Source: Bimuria novae-zelandiae CBS 107.79
Lineage: Eukaryota; Ascomycota; Dothideomycetes; Pleosporales; Didymosphaeriaceae
NCBI GenBank assembly: GCA_010015655.1
Contig: ML976695.1
Coordinates: forward strand, 445,685-509,684
Length of the DNA stretch: 64,000 nucleotides
Direction: 5' to 3'
The notes under the pieces were generated by a model. It ran no database searches. It was not told the origin of the DNA and saw only the letters and a program-made list of their open reading frames with translations. The position numbers were made by a program, and so were the translations under genes. Positions within the stretch are counted from its first letter, which is position 1, and each line of letters opens with the position of its first letter. Shown in pieces: positions 47,828 through 58,963 of the stretch.

Positions 47828-50800
47828 CGGCAAATTTCAAACATGCCACTGCTTGGCGTAATAATTTCCCATCTACCACTGTTTCAGATACACTACCACA
47901 CACGTGACGTCAGTTCGTAAAATATCCCACATGCCACTGTTTCTATCCTATATGCCACAGCCCCTATCCTAAATGCTACTATTCTGTTAGTGGGCTTTGC
48001 GCTCCCCTAGTTGCTTTTAGATAGGAGATAAAAGTAGTTTTACACAAAAAGAGAGTCTGTATTATAATATTATAGTTATATAGTGTTAGGTGGTAGGACT
48101 TCTTATTATTTACGTTAGATTTAGCTACTTACTAAAACCAGAATAGCTTATTACGCGTCTAACGCAATAAACAAGTTAACGCGTTTTAACGCGAGGTTAA
48201 TATAAAAAATATTAGTCTACTATAATAGTATCCTCCTAGAATTTACCTAGTACTCTATTTGTTGGACAGACATTCGCGTCAATCGATAAAGCAAAAGAGT
48301 TAGTTCTTTACGTTATAGTAACCTAGAGGCTTTTATTCAAAGTAGCCTCTAGCAATCAGACGAGATTCCACGCTATTTGCCACTTAAGCGAGGAAACTAG
48401 ATACAAATTCTTCCTTTAGATTGCTTACATAAATTAATCTAATTAATTTAAGCTTTAGAAATTAGTCCCTTACACCTGCGATCTTAGCTCCTATTAAAAT
48501 TAGAAAGTATTAAGATCTGTAAAGCTTATTGCCCACCGACAAGGAGATATAGTTAAGAGCGACTTTTAAACAAGGCCACGCTAGATCTAGGCTACTAAAA
48601 GACTTTAGTACTTAAATTAAATATCGTACCTACAAGCGTGGCGCGTAAAGAAGGAGATCTAAAAGAGTGCTTTTATAAATAAGACAAAGTCCTTTTAGCT
48701 TATCCTTCCGTTCCTTCAGGCAATTACGGATAACGGGCTTAATACAAATATAGATCTAGAGGACGAAGGAAACTATGCTACTTTAAGGGCAAACGCTGCC
48801 ATCTTAACAAATAATAATAGATCCTTTAAATAGTGCTATATAGCACCAAAGGCTTATATTTATGCATTTTAGCACTCTCGACAGTTTGTCTATATTAATA
48901 GTGCCTATATAAAGTTAGATAAGAACCTAGTTCTCCTTATTCTTACAATACTTGACGCCAACGAGGAAATCCTACCATTAATGTAGGGATTCGCCAGAAA
49001 CGAGTCTAAAGAATCATGGCTTAGCTTTCTACATGGCTTTAGAGAATACTTTCTAGGCAACTTCGATACTACTAAGAAAGAACGTAACAATTTCGAGCAT
49101 CTTATAATTATCAGCGATTAAGTAAAAGGTTTAGTTCTAGCCGTTAAAGAGGTTTTCCTAAAGGCTTTCTATTATTACTGTACCCAACATCTTGCGGAGA
49201 ATGTTGGAAACGAATTTAGAAGAAAGGTTAAGAAGATATTTAAAGCTACTTATCTAGTTAAGTTAAAGGCTAAATTTAAAGCCTTTTTAAATTAGATCGA
49301 GTCGCTTTCTGTTCCTACGCGTCACTATCTGGGTCAGATCGATACAAAGCACTACGCAACATTATATACACCACTAGTTAATTTCCCACAGTTTGGTTAA
49401 ACATGTTCTAATATTTCCGAGTCGATAAATAACGCATGGATGGTAAGTAGATCTGTTAAAAAGCCTATTATTCTATTTAGACTAAGACTAAGCTATAGGA
49501 GGCTCGCAACTTACCAATTCTTTATTTACTCTATTATATATAGACATATATAATGTCGAAATTCTACGAAAGACGTTATAACCCCTAGAAAGATAAGAAG
49601 TATACTAACTTTGCTATAGCATATTTCTAGAAAGAGCTTAAGGAGAGTAACTAGTACCTTATAACTTCTTAAGAGCGCGAGAATATAGTAGCTCTAGCAT
49701 ACTAAGTAAATCTAAAAAACTAGAACACTCGTCTCGTTTAGCTTAAAGCTTAGAAATGCTCTTGTCTCGCTTTCTAGGATCACAAAATTCCTTGTAGACA
49801 TGCAATTGCTGTCTGTCAGTTCTTTAATGCTAAACCCGAGAACTATATCGCTAAGTTCTATAAGATATCTAAGTATCGTGAGCAGTATAGGTACTCTCTA
49901 TTACTAGTTTTACTAAACAATCTCGAACCTAATAGTATTATAAAGCCACCTCCTGACGCTCCCTTGCGAGGTCGCCTAGTCTAAAAGAGGATAAAGCGAA
50001 GGACGCGAGAGACAGAGGCCTAGAGACTTAGAAATCTAGCATTATCTAACAGTTAGAAGGAGCAACAGGATAAGGCTCGAAACCAGTATTAATTAGGCGT
50101 AATATATTTCTAACAGCACCTAGATATATTAGATTATCCTAGTTAGATTGCACCTATCCAGCGCCGTCCCGAACAGGCTATACCTAATTAATAGGTATTA
50201 ACTTAACTTCCTAATAAAACCGTATTCAGCCTATCTTTAATTTCTCAACCGCTAGACTCAAGAGAGCACGGTACCTTATAGCAACGGATTAGAGCTATAT
50301 AAGCAGACCTTAGAGAAATTAAGGCAATAAGAGAGCGTTACTAGGCTTAGGGGATTAGCGCTGCTAGACAAGCAGTAAATAAAAATAGAAATAACAAATA
50401 GGGTTAACCTTATAGAGCACAGGCATCTACAACGGAAGCAGAATATTTAACCTTATAGTCCCTATCTCCTAAACCTCCAGTCCCCCAGCCAATTTTGGAC
50501 CAGCAGCTATAGCTAGACGAGGATGAATAGCAAAGCAGTAGCGGCTCTTAAGGAAATCTAGTCGCTTTATAAGTTATTTACATTAATTCCACTATTACGA
50601 ATAATACTTTTACGTTTAGTATATCTAGCCCTGTTCTAAATATCACTATTAATGTCACATTAAGTCCACCAGGTAGAAACAAAAGGCCTGTAGCAAGTAG
50701 GGATAAAAAAGAGAGTAATATCTAAAGCGAAGAGCCTCTAGCCCTATTAACGCGATCAAGAAAAAGAGCTTAAACAGGCTAATTATAAGACTATAGATAG

Positions 50801-51046
50801 AGATTTAGATCTATTATAATACAATCTTTAACCTTTCCCTTTATGTAAAACTACTGCTGCCTTTGTCTGCTGTCCAAAAGCGTCTGGGGGAGGCGCGAAG
50901 CCTACTAATAGAACAGTGGCATCTGGGATAGAAACAGTGGCATGTGGGATATTTTACAAACTAATGTCACGTGTGTGGTAGTGTATCTGAAACAGTGGTA
51001 GATGGGAAATTATTACGCCAAGCAGTGGCATGTTTGAAATTTGCCG
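47828..51046 (+). mobile_element. Mutator-like (MULE) DNA transposon, RIP-mutated
   Basis: Long inverted repeats (about 47828-47910 and 50965-51046, with related sequence further in) begin CGGCAAATTTCAAACATGCC. Sub-terminal copies of ATGCCAC-type units recur at 21-bp spacing (about 47928-47985). The + strand interior reads RQFVYINSAYIKLDKNLVLL, then LDANEEILP, FARNESKESWLSFL, ISD-VKGL and a CTQHLAENV block, the MULE transposase domain (second catalytic D in LDAN, C/H block after). A 9-bp target duplication is not clear: 6 of 9 bases agree if the end is shifted by one. TAG/TAA stops throughout. Confidence 0.82.
48870..49260 (+). pseudogene. MULE transposase core, RIP-killed
   Basis: The best-preserved segment of the MULE transposase. 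In one frame and through only two stops it reads SAYIKLDKNLVLLILTILDA, then NESKESWLSFLHGFREYFLG, NNFEHLIIISD-VKGLVLAV and FYYYCTQHLAENVGNEFRRK. These blocks and their spacing match the MULE domain. More 3' coding sequence continues, degraded, to about 50.8 kb and includes a possible zinc-finger-like CSCLAF-DHKIPCRHAIAVC region near 49755-49815, resembling a SWIM finger. Confidence 0.78.
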
Positions 51047-51105
51047 CAATTTGTTAGTAAAACAATAATTACAGCGAACATTCACCCTGTATTAATACCT
51101 GTATT

Positions 51106-52809
51106 ATGCCGCCGCGTAGTCAACGTAAGCGTATAGCTACCCAGCCATTTGACGGGGGTCAAAATCCTTTAAAACGTGCGCGCCGAGCGCCTGCAGCAGC
51201 TGCCAAAGGTGCCAAGTCACGGAGAAAAGTATCTAAGAAGGCTCCTCCTCCGGCGGAAGGCAACGCTATATCTAATCTAGTTAGCCTTAATTAGGATATC
51301 GAGCCTCCGTCTGCGTAGCTATTACCAGCAATCGTATTATTTAGTAATCTACCTAGTAACCTGCCTAGTAACCCGCCTAGCGGATATATATCTAATCTAA
51401 TTAGCAACCCTACGCAGGGAGAAACTTAGGAAGATAAGCTAAAATTAGCTACTAGGGTATCTAAAGCAGAGTCGCCGTATGTTACTTGCCGCTAGCAGGC
51501 CTTTATAGGTCCTAAAAAGGAGCTCTATAAGCTAAGATTTAATACAGAGTTTATCCTAGAGCACTACTACGCTAGTTAGCTTTAAATATAGGTAAATAAG
51601 GTCGCTTAAGACTTAGTTATAGAGACAACTCTACTATAAAAAGTAATAATTAGGGACGTTTCTAGCTACGCGTACAGGCAAAAGACCCTAAAGAGGTAGA
51701 AGCTATAGTAATTACTTAAGCGTGGAGACGCTACTAGCTTTATCTATATTATAAAGCACGCGCAGCACCTAAGGGAGTCTTTAATTAATATAATATATTT
51801 TAACTTTAATACGACGCTTGCTACTAAGTCTATAGAGGTAATTAGTCCTATAGGCTAACAACGTAGCAGAGGCTTGTCTAGCTCCTAGGGCCAGATTCGA
51901 CTTACTATAACACAAAGGCAGCTACAAGAGCTACCAGAGATCCTTACTGGCCATGCTGTCGCTAAGGGACCTTCAATAGCTATCCGCGATAAGTGGAGGT
52001 GCCAGGATACCCACTGTGGCAACTACCCGTACGTCTGCTAGGTCCAGCGTACGCCTGGCCAGCCTGATTGATTTGAGAACCATTTCCTAGTGAGCAGTAA
52101 TATTGTGGCCATGTGGGCGCGCAATATCAGCCTCGAGAGGTGCAGCGTCGACGTGCCAGACGATACTGTACGCCTTGCTCTGCGTACAGCGAGGGACCTG
52201 AAGGCGAAAGAGAAGGCAAAGGAGAAGGCGCAACAGGGCTTGGCGTCTACGTTTATATTTATAGTAAATAGCTTTATAAGCGCGATTGCTGCCAGCGCGC
52301 TGTCTGTTAGTTAGTTAGCATAAAGTCAGCTACTTGCACGGCAGGCACCTATACCTGCAGCGCCCGCTGTCAGCTCTGCGAGTGCTCCGAGCGTGCCAGC
52401 GCCAGCGTGGAAAGATCTAACATGGAGAGATCTGACGTACAAGAACAACATGGAGCTCTTATATTAGACTTGGCACTTCTTTAACTAGTGGATAGATTAG
52501 GCAATAGCTGTAGAGGTGCTAGAGATTAGGACAGTATTTAGAAGGGTTATTAAGGCCAGGCAGATCGATCTAAACATGCTAATAAATAGATCTAATACAG
52601 GCATGCCGTACGAGATTTAGAGAGATAATTTTAAGCTGCCAATCGCACTGCTTCTGCGACTCCGTAAAATGGCATTTCGGTGGCAACTCCAGTATCCTGG
52701 ACTTTCAGAGAGTGATCGAGAGGCATGTAGGGAGCTACAGCGGCAAGATAATGAGCAGAAACAGCAGCTGAGAGCTACTCAGGCAGAGGGCGGAGAGACA
52801 ATCGTGTAG
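51106..52809 (+). pseudogene. unassigned accessory gene of the two-gene mariner, RIP-mutated
   Basis: ATG 51106 to TAG 52807 is exactly 567 codons with no frame change, interrupted by roughly twenty TAG/TAA codons. The N-terminus is basic and Ala/Pro-rich (MPPRSQRKRIATQPF, RRAPAAAAKGAK). The middle has WRCQDTHCGNYPYVC, a small Cys/His cluster that could bind zinc. Next are WARNISLERCSVD and VPDDTVRLALRTARDLKAKE with a Lys/Glu/Ala coiled-coil-like run. The C-terminus reads MAFRWQLQYPGLSES and ends Gln-rich. I do not recognise the family. Mutation is patchy: 51106-51290 and 51900-52250 look almost untouched, while 51300-51890 is heavily hit. Convergent with the transposase at 53090-54195. Confidence 0.6.
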
Positions 52810-53089
52810 AGGTGATCGTGTAGAGGTAATCGAGCAGAGGGCGTAGAGGTGTTATTTTCGACGCGTAGGGCACGGGCCATATCCTATAAATATCGCCCGA
52901 TATGATTACCTTATTCGTATAATCAAACACTAACTTTCTCGCCTTGTCTACTCACCGTACGCCTCACCCTCTACAACTCTACTACCACGCTAGCTACACT
53001 AAAATAGATAATAGCAATCGATTTAGCAGCCTTAGATTACCCTTACACTACTATAAGATTACTATATTTATATTATAGTAGGTGCTAGA
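52810..53089. other. spacer between the two convergent genes of the mariner
   Basis: Starts with short repeated phrases (GTAGAGGTGATCG, GTAGAGGTAATCG, about 52806-52838) then AT-moderate sequence. It would hold both 3' ends. No gene seen. Confidence 0.4.
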
Positions 53090-54195
53090 TTTCTGATCTC
53101 TAAAACTAACTCTAACAGAATATATCCAACTATGTACTACTAACGATAGTATAAAACCACTCCAGCGAATACTAAATATATACTATTAACTATAGTATAA
53201 TATCTCTATAGCGCCTACCTATAGTACCTAAAGAAGTTACCTATAGAGCTTCTATAGTATATACTTAATATAGCTTCCTCTAGAAAATACTTAAATTTAT
53301 TGTACGCCTTAGCGCCCTAGTAATACTACTAGATCTAGGTCTTTAACGCCTTAAAAGTCTGCTCGATTAGATTTATATTAGGTGAGTAAGGAGGCAGAAA
53401 CTCTATAATTACGCCTACCTCTACGCATATATTGGCTAGCCTTACTAATTAATAGATAGACGCGTTATTAAGGACTATTACTAAGCGTTTTCCTAGCTAA
53501 GGACTATAGTGTAGGAGTACTTAATTAGCAATAAAGTCCTCTATTAGCTCTGTAGTAATCACTCCCTGAAAAATTAAGTAGGTAAGGTATCTATTAACGT
53601 CTATAGCTAGTAGTAAGCTCCACCTCTCTAAGCGCTTAGCTAAGTAGCTAACGTGGCAGGCTATATTAACTTTACTCTAGTTATACTTTTAATCCCTTAT
53701 ACGCTCGTTATAAGCGCTCTTATTAAAATAAATAATTTAATTAAATTAATAGATTTGCTAGCAACGCGCTTAAAAGGCTTAATAAAGACTTTTATAACGC
53801 TCCTTAGCTACCTTTAAGGCTGCCTTCCTACTCTATCGTATAGCTTTAAGCTCTTTATCTAAAGTTATAAAGGATACCTTAACGTTATACTTATCGTACA
53901 AGAAGTCCTATATCTTATCTATATAAAATATTAGCTTACTACGTAGCATCTTAAGCAGCGCGTCTCTATAGCATTACTTAAGTAAAGATAGCCTGCTATA
54001 ACGTACGTATCTTAGCCTAATTAGCTTACTAAAGGTCTTTAGGTTAAGCCTGTATTTGCGTACTGTTTTTAGGTCGACGCTAAGCTCTCTATAGATAGCT
54101 TTATTATTTTTCTTATTATTAACGCGATCCATAATAGCCTAAATAAGTAATTACTATAAGCAGTGCCTAGTAGGTCTCCCTAGATCCTGCGGCAT
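53090..54195 (-). pseudogene. Tc1/mariner (DDE_3) transposase of the two-gene element, RIP-killed
   Basis: The start codon is at 54193-54195 (MPQDLGRPT). An HTH-like region follows (NNKAIYRELSVDLKTVRKYR). The catalytic block reads VIVLNNASIYQL, then LPPYSPNINLIEQTFKALKT, the DDE_3 signature (D-NASIHxS and LPPYSPDxNPIExxF) with the second Asp mutated to Asn. Interrupted by TAG/TAA. The C-terminal limit is approximate. It differs in sequence from the un-mutated transposase at 1-315 but belongs to the same broad superfamily. Confidence 0.78.
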
Positions 54196-54506
54196 TATTT
54201 ACCTAGGGTGAATATTCCGTGTAATCATTTTATCGCTCACAAAACAGGTGTACGAGAGTGTTGGTGAGGAACCGATTACTAAGTGCTGACAGAAAAATCC
54301 GCCAAAGTGGGGCGGGACGGTATTTCGGAAACGACAATAGCGCGGGCCCCGAAGTGTGGGGGAACACCAAAAAGTTGTCGTGAGGTGAAATCTTGGCGCA
54401 TCGACATATCCCCACTTACAAGACCTGCTCAAGCACGACGAAGCTCCCGAGCACGCCTGAAAACATCATAGAATATTTGAACGCCCGAGACGGAACAATT
54501 GCAGCC

Positions 54507-55409
54507 ATGTCCCGCCCCGAAGACACGCTGTGCGCCCTCACCTACCTTTCCCGCCCCGCTGCACCGCATGGCTAACCCGTCCATCCTAGCCCCCCGGACC
54601 TCTTCTACAATGACACCGAGTCCCGCAAATACACCACCTCGTCGCGCATCCAGCGCATCCAAAGCGACATGACGCACCGCGCGCTCTCCCTCCTCTCGCT
54701 CGCGTCTCCCTCGCTCATCCTCGACATCGGCTGCGGCTCCGGCCTCAGCGGGGAGATCCTCTCGCAAACGCCGCAATACGGCACCCCCGGCGGCCCGCAC
54801 GTCTGGATCGGGCTCGACATCTCGGCGTCGATGCTGGGCGTCGCGCTCGAGAAAGACGTCGACGGCGACCTGTTCCTCGCCGACGCGGGCCAGGGCGTAC
54901 CCTTCCGCCCGGGCACCTTTGACGCTGCGATCAGCATCTCGGCGATCCAGTGGCTGTGCAACGCCGAGACGTCCGAGGACAGCCCGGCCGGCCGGCTGAG
55001 CAGGTTCTTTGGCGGCTTGTATGCGAGTCTGCGCCGGGGCGGACGCGCCGTGTGCCAGTTCTACCCCAAGAACGAGACGCAGAAGAAGATGGTGGCGCAG
55101 GCCGCCATCAAGGCCGGCTTTGGCGCCGGGTTGCTGGAGGATGATGAGGGGACCAAGAATGCGAAGACGTATCTTGTGCTTACGGTTGGAGGCGGCGATT
55201 TGGATGGGGATATCACGGGCGTAGTGAGGGGGATGGACAGCGTGCATGTGATGGCGCGGCCGGGTGCGAAGGCTGCGAAGAGAGGCGGAGATATTGTAAA
55301 GGGGAGTCGTGGGTGGATATTGAAGAAAAAAGAGCAGATGGAGAGGAAGGGAAAGGTGGTGAAGCCGAGCTCAAAGTACACGGGTCGGAAACGGAGAGTG
55401 CAGTTCTAG
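54507..55409 (+). CDS. BUD23: 18S rRNA (guanine-N7) methyltransferase
   Basis: Two exons, 54507-54529 and 54590-55409, joined across a 60-nt GT-AG intron with a GCTAAC branch site, give 280 aa. The protein starts MSRPEDTLPPDLFYNDTESRK, nearly the canonical Bud23 N-terminus. The SAM-binding motif LDIGCGSGLSGE is at about 52-63, then GLDISASML, FDAAISISAIQWLCNA, and YASLRRGGRAVCQFYPKNET. The C-terminus is basic (KKEQMERKGK, KYTGRKRRVQF), the conserved Bud23 tail. Bud23 with Trm112 methylates G1575 (yeast numbering) of 18S rRNA and is needed for 40S maturation in the nucleus. Its start lies only about 160 bp from the end of the neighbouring transposon. Convergent with IDH1. Confidence 0.96.
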
Positions 55410-55727
55410 AATCCCACGCTGATGGTGGGAATGGGAAGAGGATGATACCATGACTTACATGACATGCATAGCGCACGGCGTTCTTTGGGGGAATATAGAT
55501 GGAATCGATTCATGCGAGCCAGCCATATATAAAAGTACAGCTCTATTCACAACCAGCTGCCCGCCCTACTCTACTGTACAAATCGCTACCGCTATAACCA
55601 AATCGTCAAGTAGAGCGAGTCACTGCTCCAAGTCGGGCGTTACCCAGTTCAAGCATGCGTGGAAATGGACGTCATCTGGGCCCTAGATTACGGATGGACT
55701 GACTGCGGCGCATCATCCTGCAGTCGT
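55410..55727. other. convergent 3' region between BUD23 and IDH1
   Basis: 318 bp between two converging stops. It should contain both polyadenylation regions. Nothing else seen. Confidence 0.45.
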
Positions 55728-57123
55728 CTATACCGTCTCCATCTGGTTCAGGATAGCCTTGGTGAATTCTTGCGTCGTGGCGTTGCCGCCCATGTCGCGG
55801 GTGCGTGTCTTGCTGCTGGCTGTTAGCGGATAGCTCATTGAAACTGTGTGGAAATGCTTACCCCTCCTCAATGACCCTGTACACGGACTGCGAAATGCGG
55901 TTGGCGTGGTCGTCGAGCCCGAGGTGTCGCAGAAGCATGGCGGCGGAGAGGATCAAAGCGCTGGGGTTGGCCTGGTCCTTGCCCTTGATGTCGAGACCGA
56001 CGTGACGGCATCCGGGCTCGAAGACGGCGACGTTGCGGCCCATGTTGCAGCCGGGCACGATGCCAGGGCCACCGACGAGGCCAGCACCAATGTTGGACAG
56101 GATGCCTCCGTACAAGTTGGGCATGACCAAAACGTCGAACTGCTGCGGCCGCGACACGCACTGCATGGATGCGTTGTCGACGATCATGTCGTTGTACTCA
56201 ATCGTAGGGTAGTCCTCGGCCACCTTCTTGCACGTGTTGCGGAAGAGACCGTCGGCAAGCTTCATGATGTTGGCCTTGTGGATGCAGGTGACCTTCTTGC
56301 GGTTGTTGGCCAGAGAAAAGGCAAAGGCGAACTTGGCAATGCGCTCCGACTTCGCGCGGGTGATGATCTTGAGCGACTCGACGACGCCATCGACCGACTG
56401 GTGCTCCAGCCCAGAGTATTCACCCTCCGTGTTCTCGCGGATGATGCAGAGGTCGATGTTCTTGTGGCGCGTTTCGTAGCCTGGGATGTTCTTGATCAGC
56501 ACAATGGAGGCGTAGATGTCGAGCTCCTGGCGCAGGGCAACGTTGAACGACTGGTGGCCGGAGCGCTCGATGGGCGTGTGCAGGATGCCCTTGAGGCCCA
56601 GCTTGTTGCGCTTGAGCGAGGCGATAGCTTCGCGGAAGAGCTCCTCGGAGTGCTTGTTGCCCGTCTCGACACCGGAAACGTTGACCTGCTCCCACTCGAT
56701 GGGCACGTTGTCCGCCTTGAAGATCTGCTTGACCGACTCGGACACTTCGGCGCCGATACCGTCACCTGCGAGTTTTTCAATACAGTCCGACTCGGGAAGG
56801 TGCTTATCGCCGTGGCTGCGTACCAGGAATCAACGTCACCGTGTACTTGCCGCCGAACTTGGTGGGCTTGAAGATGTCCGAGTTGACCGTGGCCATGCCT
56901 GCGGTGCGTCAGTCCCGCCATCCTTCCGTGAGCATTGCGAGGTGTCGCGTATCGCGTACCGCGGGTGGCCATGGACGGCCCAGCGATGCATCGTGAGGCT
57001 GGTCGCGCGCCCCGCAGGAGCGTCTGCACTGCACGTTAGTTGAGGCGTTCTTTTCGAGGGCCAATGGGGCATTGCAAAGCATCTCCGTACCTGCGCCGTC
57101 TTCTGGGAGGATCTCGATAACAT
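55728..57123 (-). CDS. IDH1: NAD-dependent isocitrate dehydrogenase, subunit 1
   Basis: Five minus-strand exons fit 386 aa: 57091-57123, 56960-57023, 56824-56898, 55862-56765, 55728-55812. The first two encode a mitochondrial-type leader (MLSRSSQKTAQTLLRGARPA, rich in Arg/Ser). The mature part starts near MATVNSDIFKPTKFGGKYTV. Hallmarks are LIPGDGIG, an RENTEGEYSGLEH block, YNDMIVDNASMQ and NLYGGILSNIGAGLVGGPGI, then GKDQANPSALILSAAMLLRH and a short last exon (TRDMGGNATTQEFTKAIL). This is the IDH/IPMDH fold; the NAD enzyme works as an Idh1/Idh2 octamer in the TCA cycle. Assignment to subunit 1 rests on overall resemblance. Exon 1 is the least certain; its intron uses the second of two adjacent CAG acceptors. 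Confidence 0.93.
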
Positions 57124-57870
57124 CGTGGCGGTGGGTGTGCCTTGGTCGCGCAAGTGATGGATTTGAAGATCAAAGCAACCTGGAGGGAGCTATCCGGCGA
57201 AAAAGCAATCCGTCACCTTGGCGCTATGACAACACAGGCCAACTGGGGGATTTGGCCGCGGCAATTGTACAGGGAGGGAAAAATTCGGAAAGCGCATTCT
57301 TCCCGCACATCATATCTATTTACGCACACTGGCAAGTCTCTAAGCAGTCACAATAGTACCGCTCCCCCAGGTGAGAAGTTCGCGCCTGCCGAAAACCCTT
57401 CGCGCTTTCCTCACGATGCCAGGACTTCGCTGGCCAATCGCATGTGAAAGTGGGACCGCCATATCCGGATGTCCGAGTCTCTCTGAGAGGCGCCATCCTC
57501 AGTGGTCTCTCTGACGATGTAGCAGCTGTTGTGCAGCTTCGTGATGGGCTAGTAAAACTAACACGCTAAGCTCACAGATGCATTGCTGTCCTCCGCGTCT
57601 TGACTCAGCTCTTAGCATCCCGTAGTCCGCCTTCCTATTCCGTCTATACCGTATCGCTGTGTCTCAGCACGAGGCATCAATGTTCATCTACAGTCCAAAT
57701 TCCCCAATTCTCCAACTTGGGCATGTACCATCTGATGTCTCCCATGGAACGGCAGTTGAGCTAGCCGTGGGGTAATGCGGAAAGACTCCACTTTTGCACC
57801 ACTGACACTGCACCATCCAGCGACACGGTACGCTTGAACCCTTTACCATTGACCACACAGTCGGCCCCGG
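57124..57870. other. divergent promoter region, no gene seen
   Basis: About 750 bp between the IDH1 start (minus) and the dehydrogenase start (plus). Open frames on both strands are short and lack motifs. It likely holds both promoters. Confidence 0.45.
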
Positions 57871-58963
57871 ATGGACGAACCTAGCATCAGCGTTGGATGG
57901 ATAGGCCTTGGGAATGCCGGCTACCTGATGGCCGCCTGCCTCGCGAAGAAGGGCCACCGACTACTCGTTCGCGATGCAGATCCAACGCGAGGTATCGAAT
58001 TCGTCGAAGAGCATGCGAAGTGCAGGGTGGCCACTTCAGATCCGGACAGCTTTCAGAACTGCCAAATACTTGTCACCATGCTGCCAAATGGGAAAGTGGT
58101 GAACGATGTGTTGCTGGGAGAGCACGGCATTGCTCCACATTTGAAGCCAGGTACGCCTACCTGAGCGGTGCAATTTCGTTCTCACAAAAAAAATTAGGAT
58201 CTGTCGTGATTGATACCAGCTCGTCCTCGCCATTTGACACTCGGGCTCTCGGGCTGGAATTGAGTAGACTACGTGTCGACCTCATTGACTCGCCCATCAC
58301 CCAGGAGCAACTGCACGCGATCGACCGAGGAGGCGCAACCCTGATGGTCGGTGCCGACTCTGCTGGAGCGCTCGAGAAGGTCATGCCGATACTGAAAGAT
58401 ATGAGCACGCATGTCTTCACCATGGGCGGCCTTGGGGCTGGTCATACAATGAAGACGCTCAACAACTATGTCAGTGTCGGGAGCATCATCGCGCTGAATG
58501 ACGCCCTAGTAAGTCTTTTGAAAGGTTTATTCCTTGTTTCTAACCAGTATGCGTGGGCATCCCATTGTTGCTTCGTTAAAAACGTCCACTCTGCAGCTTA
58601 CGAATATTGCAGGTAACCGGTCGGAAGCTCGGTCTCGATCCGCAGACGATGATTGATGTTATGAACGTCGGTACGGGCGTTAACTTCTCCACCAAGTACT
58701 CCCAGAAGAACCTCAAGTCGTACGATACGGGCTACCAACTGGAACTTTTAGTTAAAGATGTGAAGATCGCCAAAGACGTAATAGAGAAGTCTGGCTTTGA
58801 GACAGGCTTACCGGCGCTTGCGGAAAGATATCTCGAAGATTCGTTGAAGGTGGTAGGGAAAGGGGCTGACCATGCGGAAAGTTTGAAAAGCTGGGAGCAG
58901 AGAGCTGGTGTGGAGATCAAGAAGACTGAGAAGGGAGAGAAAGAGCAAAACCTTTCGCAATGA
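57871..58963 (+). CDS. beta-hydroxyacid dehydrogenase (3-hydroxyisobutyrate dehydrogenase-like)
   Basis: Three exons, 57871-58150, 58198-58508 and 58613-58963, give 313 aa with GT-AG introns of 47 and 104 nt. SVGWIGLGNAGYLMAACLAK is the Rossmann GxGxxG near residue 8-27, followed by VRDAD. VTMLPNGKVVNDVLL, VVIDTSSSSPFDT and LIDSPI are family landmarks. GLGAGHTMKTLNNYVSVGS carries the catalytic Lys in GxGxxxKxxxN. VMNVGTGVNFSTKYSQKN and ELLVKDVKIAKDV are in the C-terminal domain. The tail is charged and lacks a PTS1-like end. It probably oxidises a short beta-hydroxyacid; 3-hydroxyisobutyrate (valine catabolism) is one option. No clear mitochondrial leader. Same family as 41796-42947 but from a distinct branch. 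Confidence 0.9.

Larger units (their letters stand above)
47751..54343. mobile_element. two-gene mariner-type transposon, interrupted by a MULE
   Basis: A 24-bp identity in inverted orientation, CCGAAATACCGTCCCGCCCC plus ACTT, lies at about 47759-47782 and 54304-54327. Outward similarity extends to a TA on each side (TATCGG... left, ...CAATA right). Sub-terminal inverted repeats ATTACA..GAAYATTCACCCT occur at 51068-51088 and 54205-54225 (18 of 21). Between them are two convergent frames: an unassigned + strand gene (51106-52809) and a minus-strand Tc1/mariner transposase (start 54195). A MULE (47828-51046) splits the left end. Without it the element is about 3.4 kb. The exact outer boundary is uncertain by several bases. 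Confidence 0.6.

Noticed and set aside
51047..51056. Perfect 9-bp target duplication for the MULE
   Set aside because: Looked for on both sides with shifted ends; the best case matches only 6 of 9, so it is not claimed.
54429..55247. Minus-strand open frame of 272 codons
   Set aside because: Antisense to BUD23; composition is low-complexity and it has no domain.
55846..56871. Long + strand open frame (341 codons)
   Set aside because: Exact antisense shadow of the IDH1 exons; GC-rich codon bias keeps the opposite frame open. No motif of its own.
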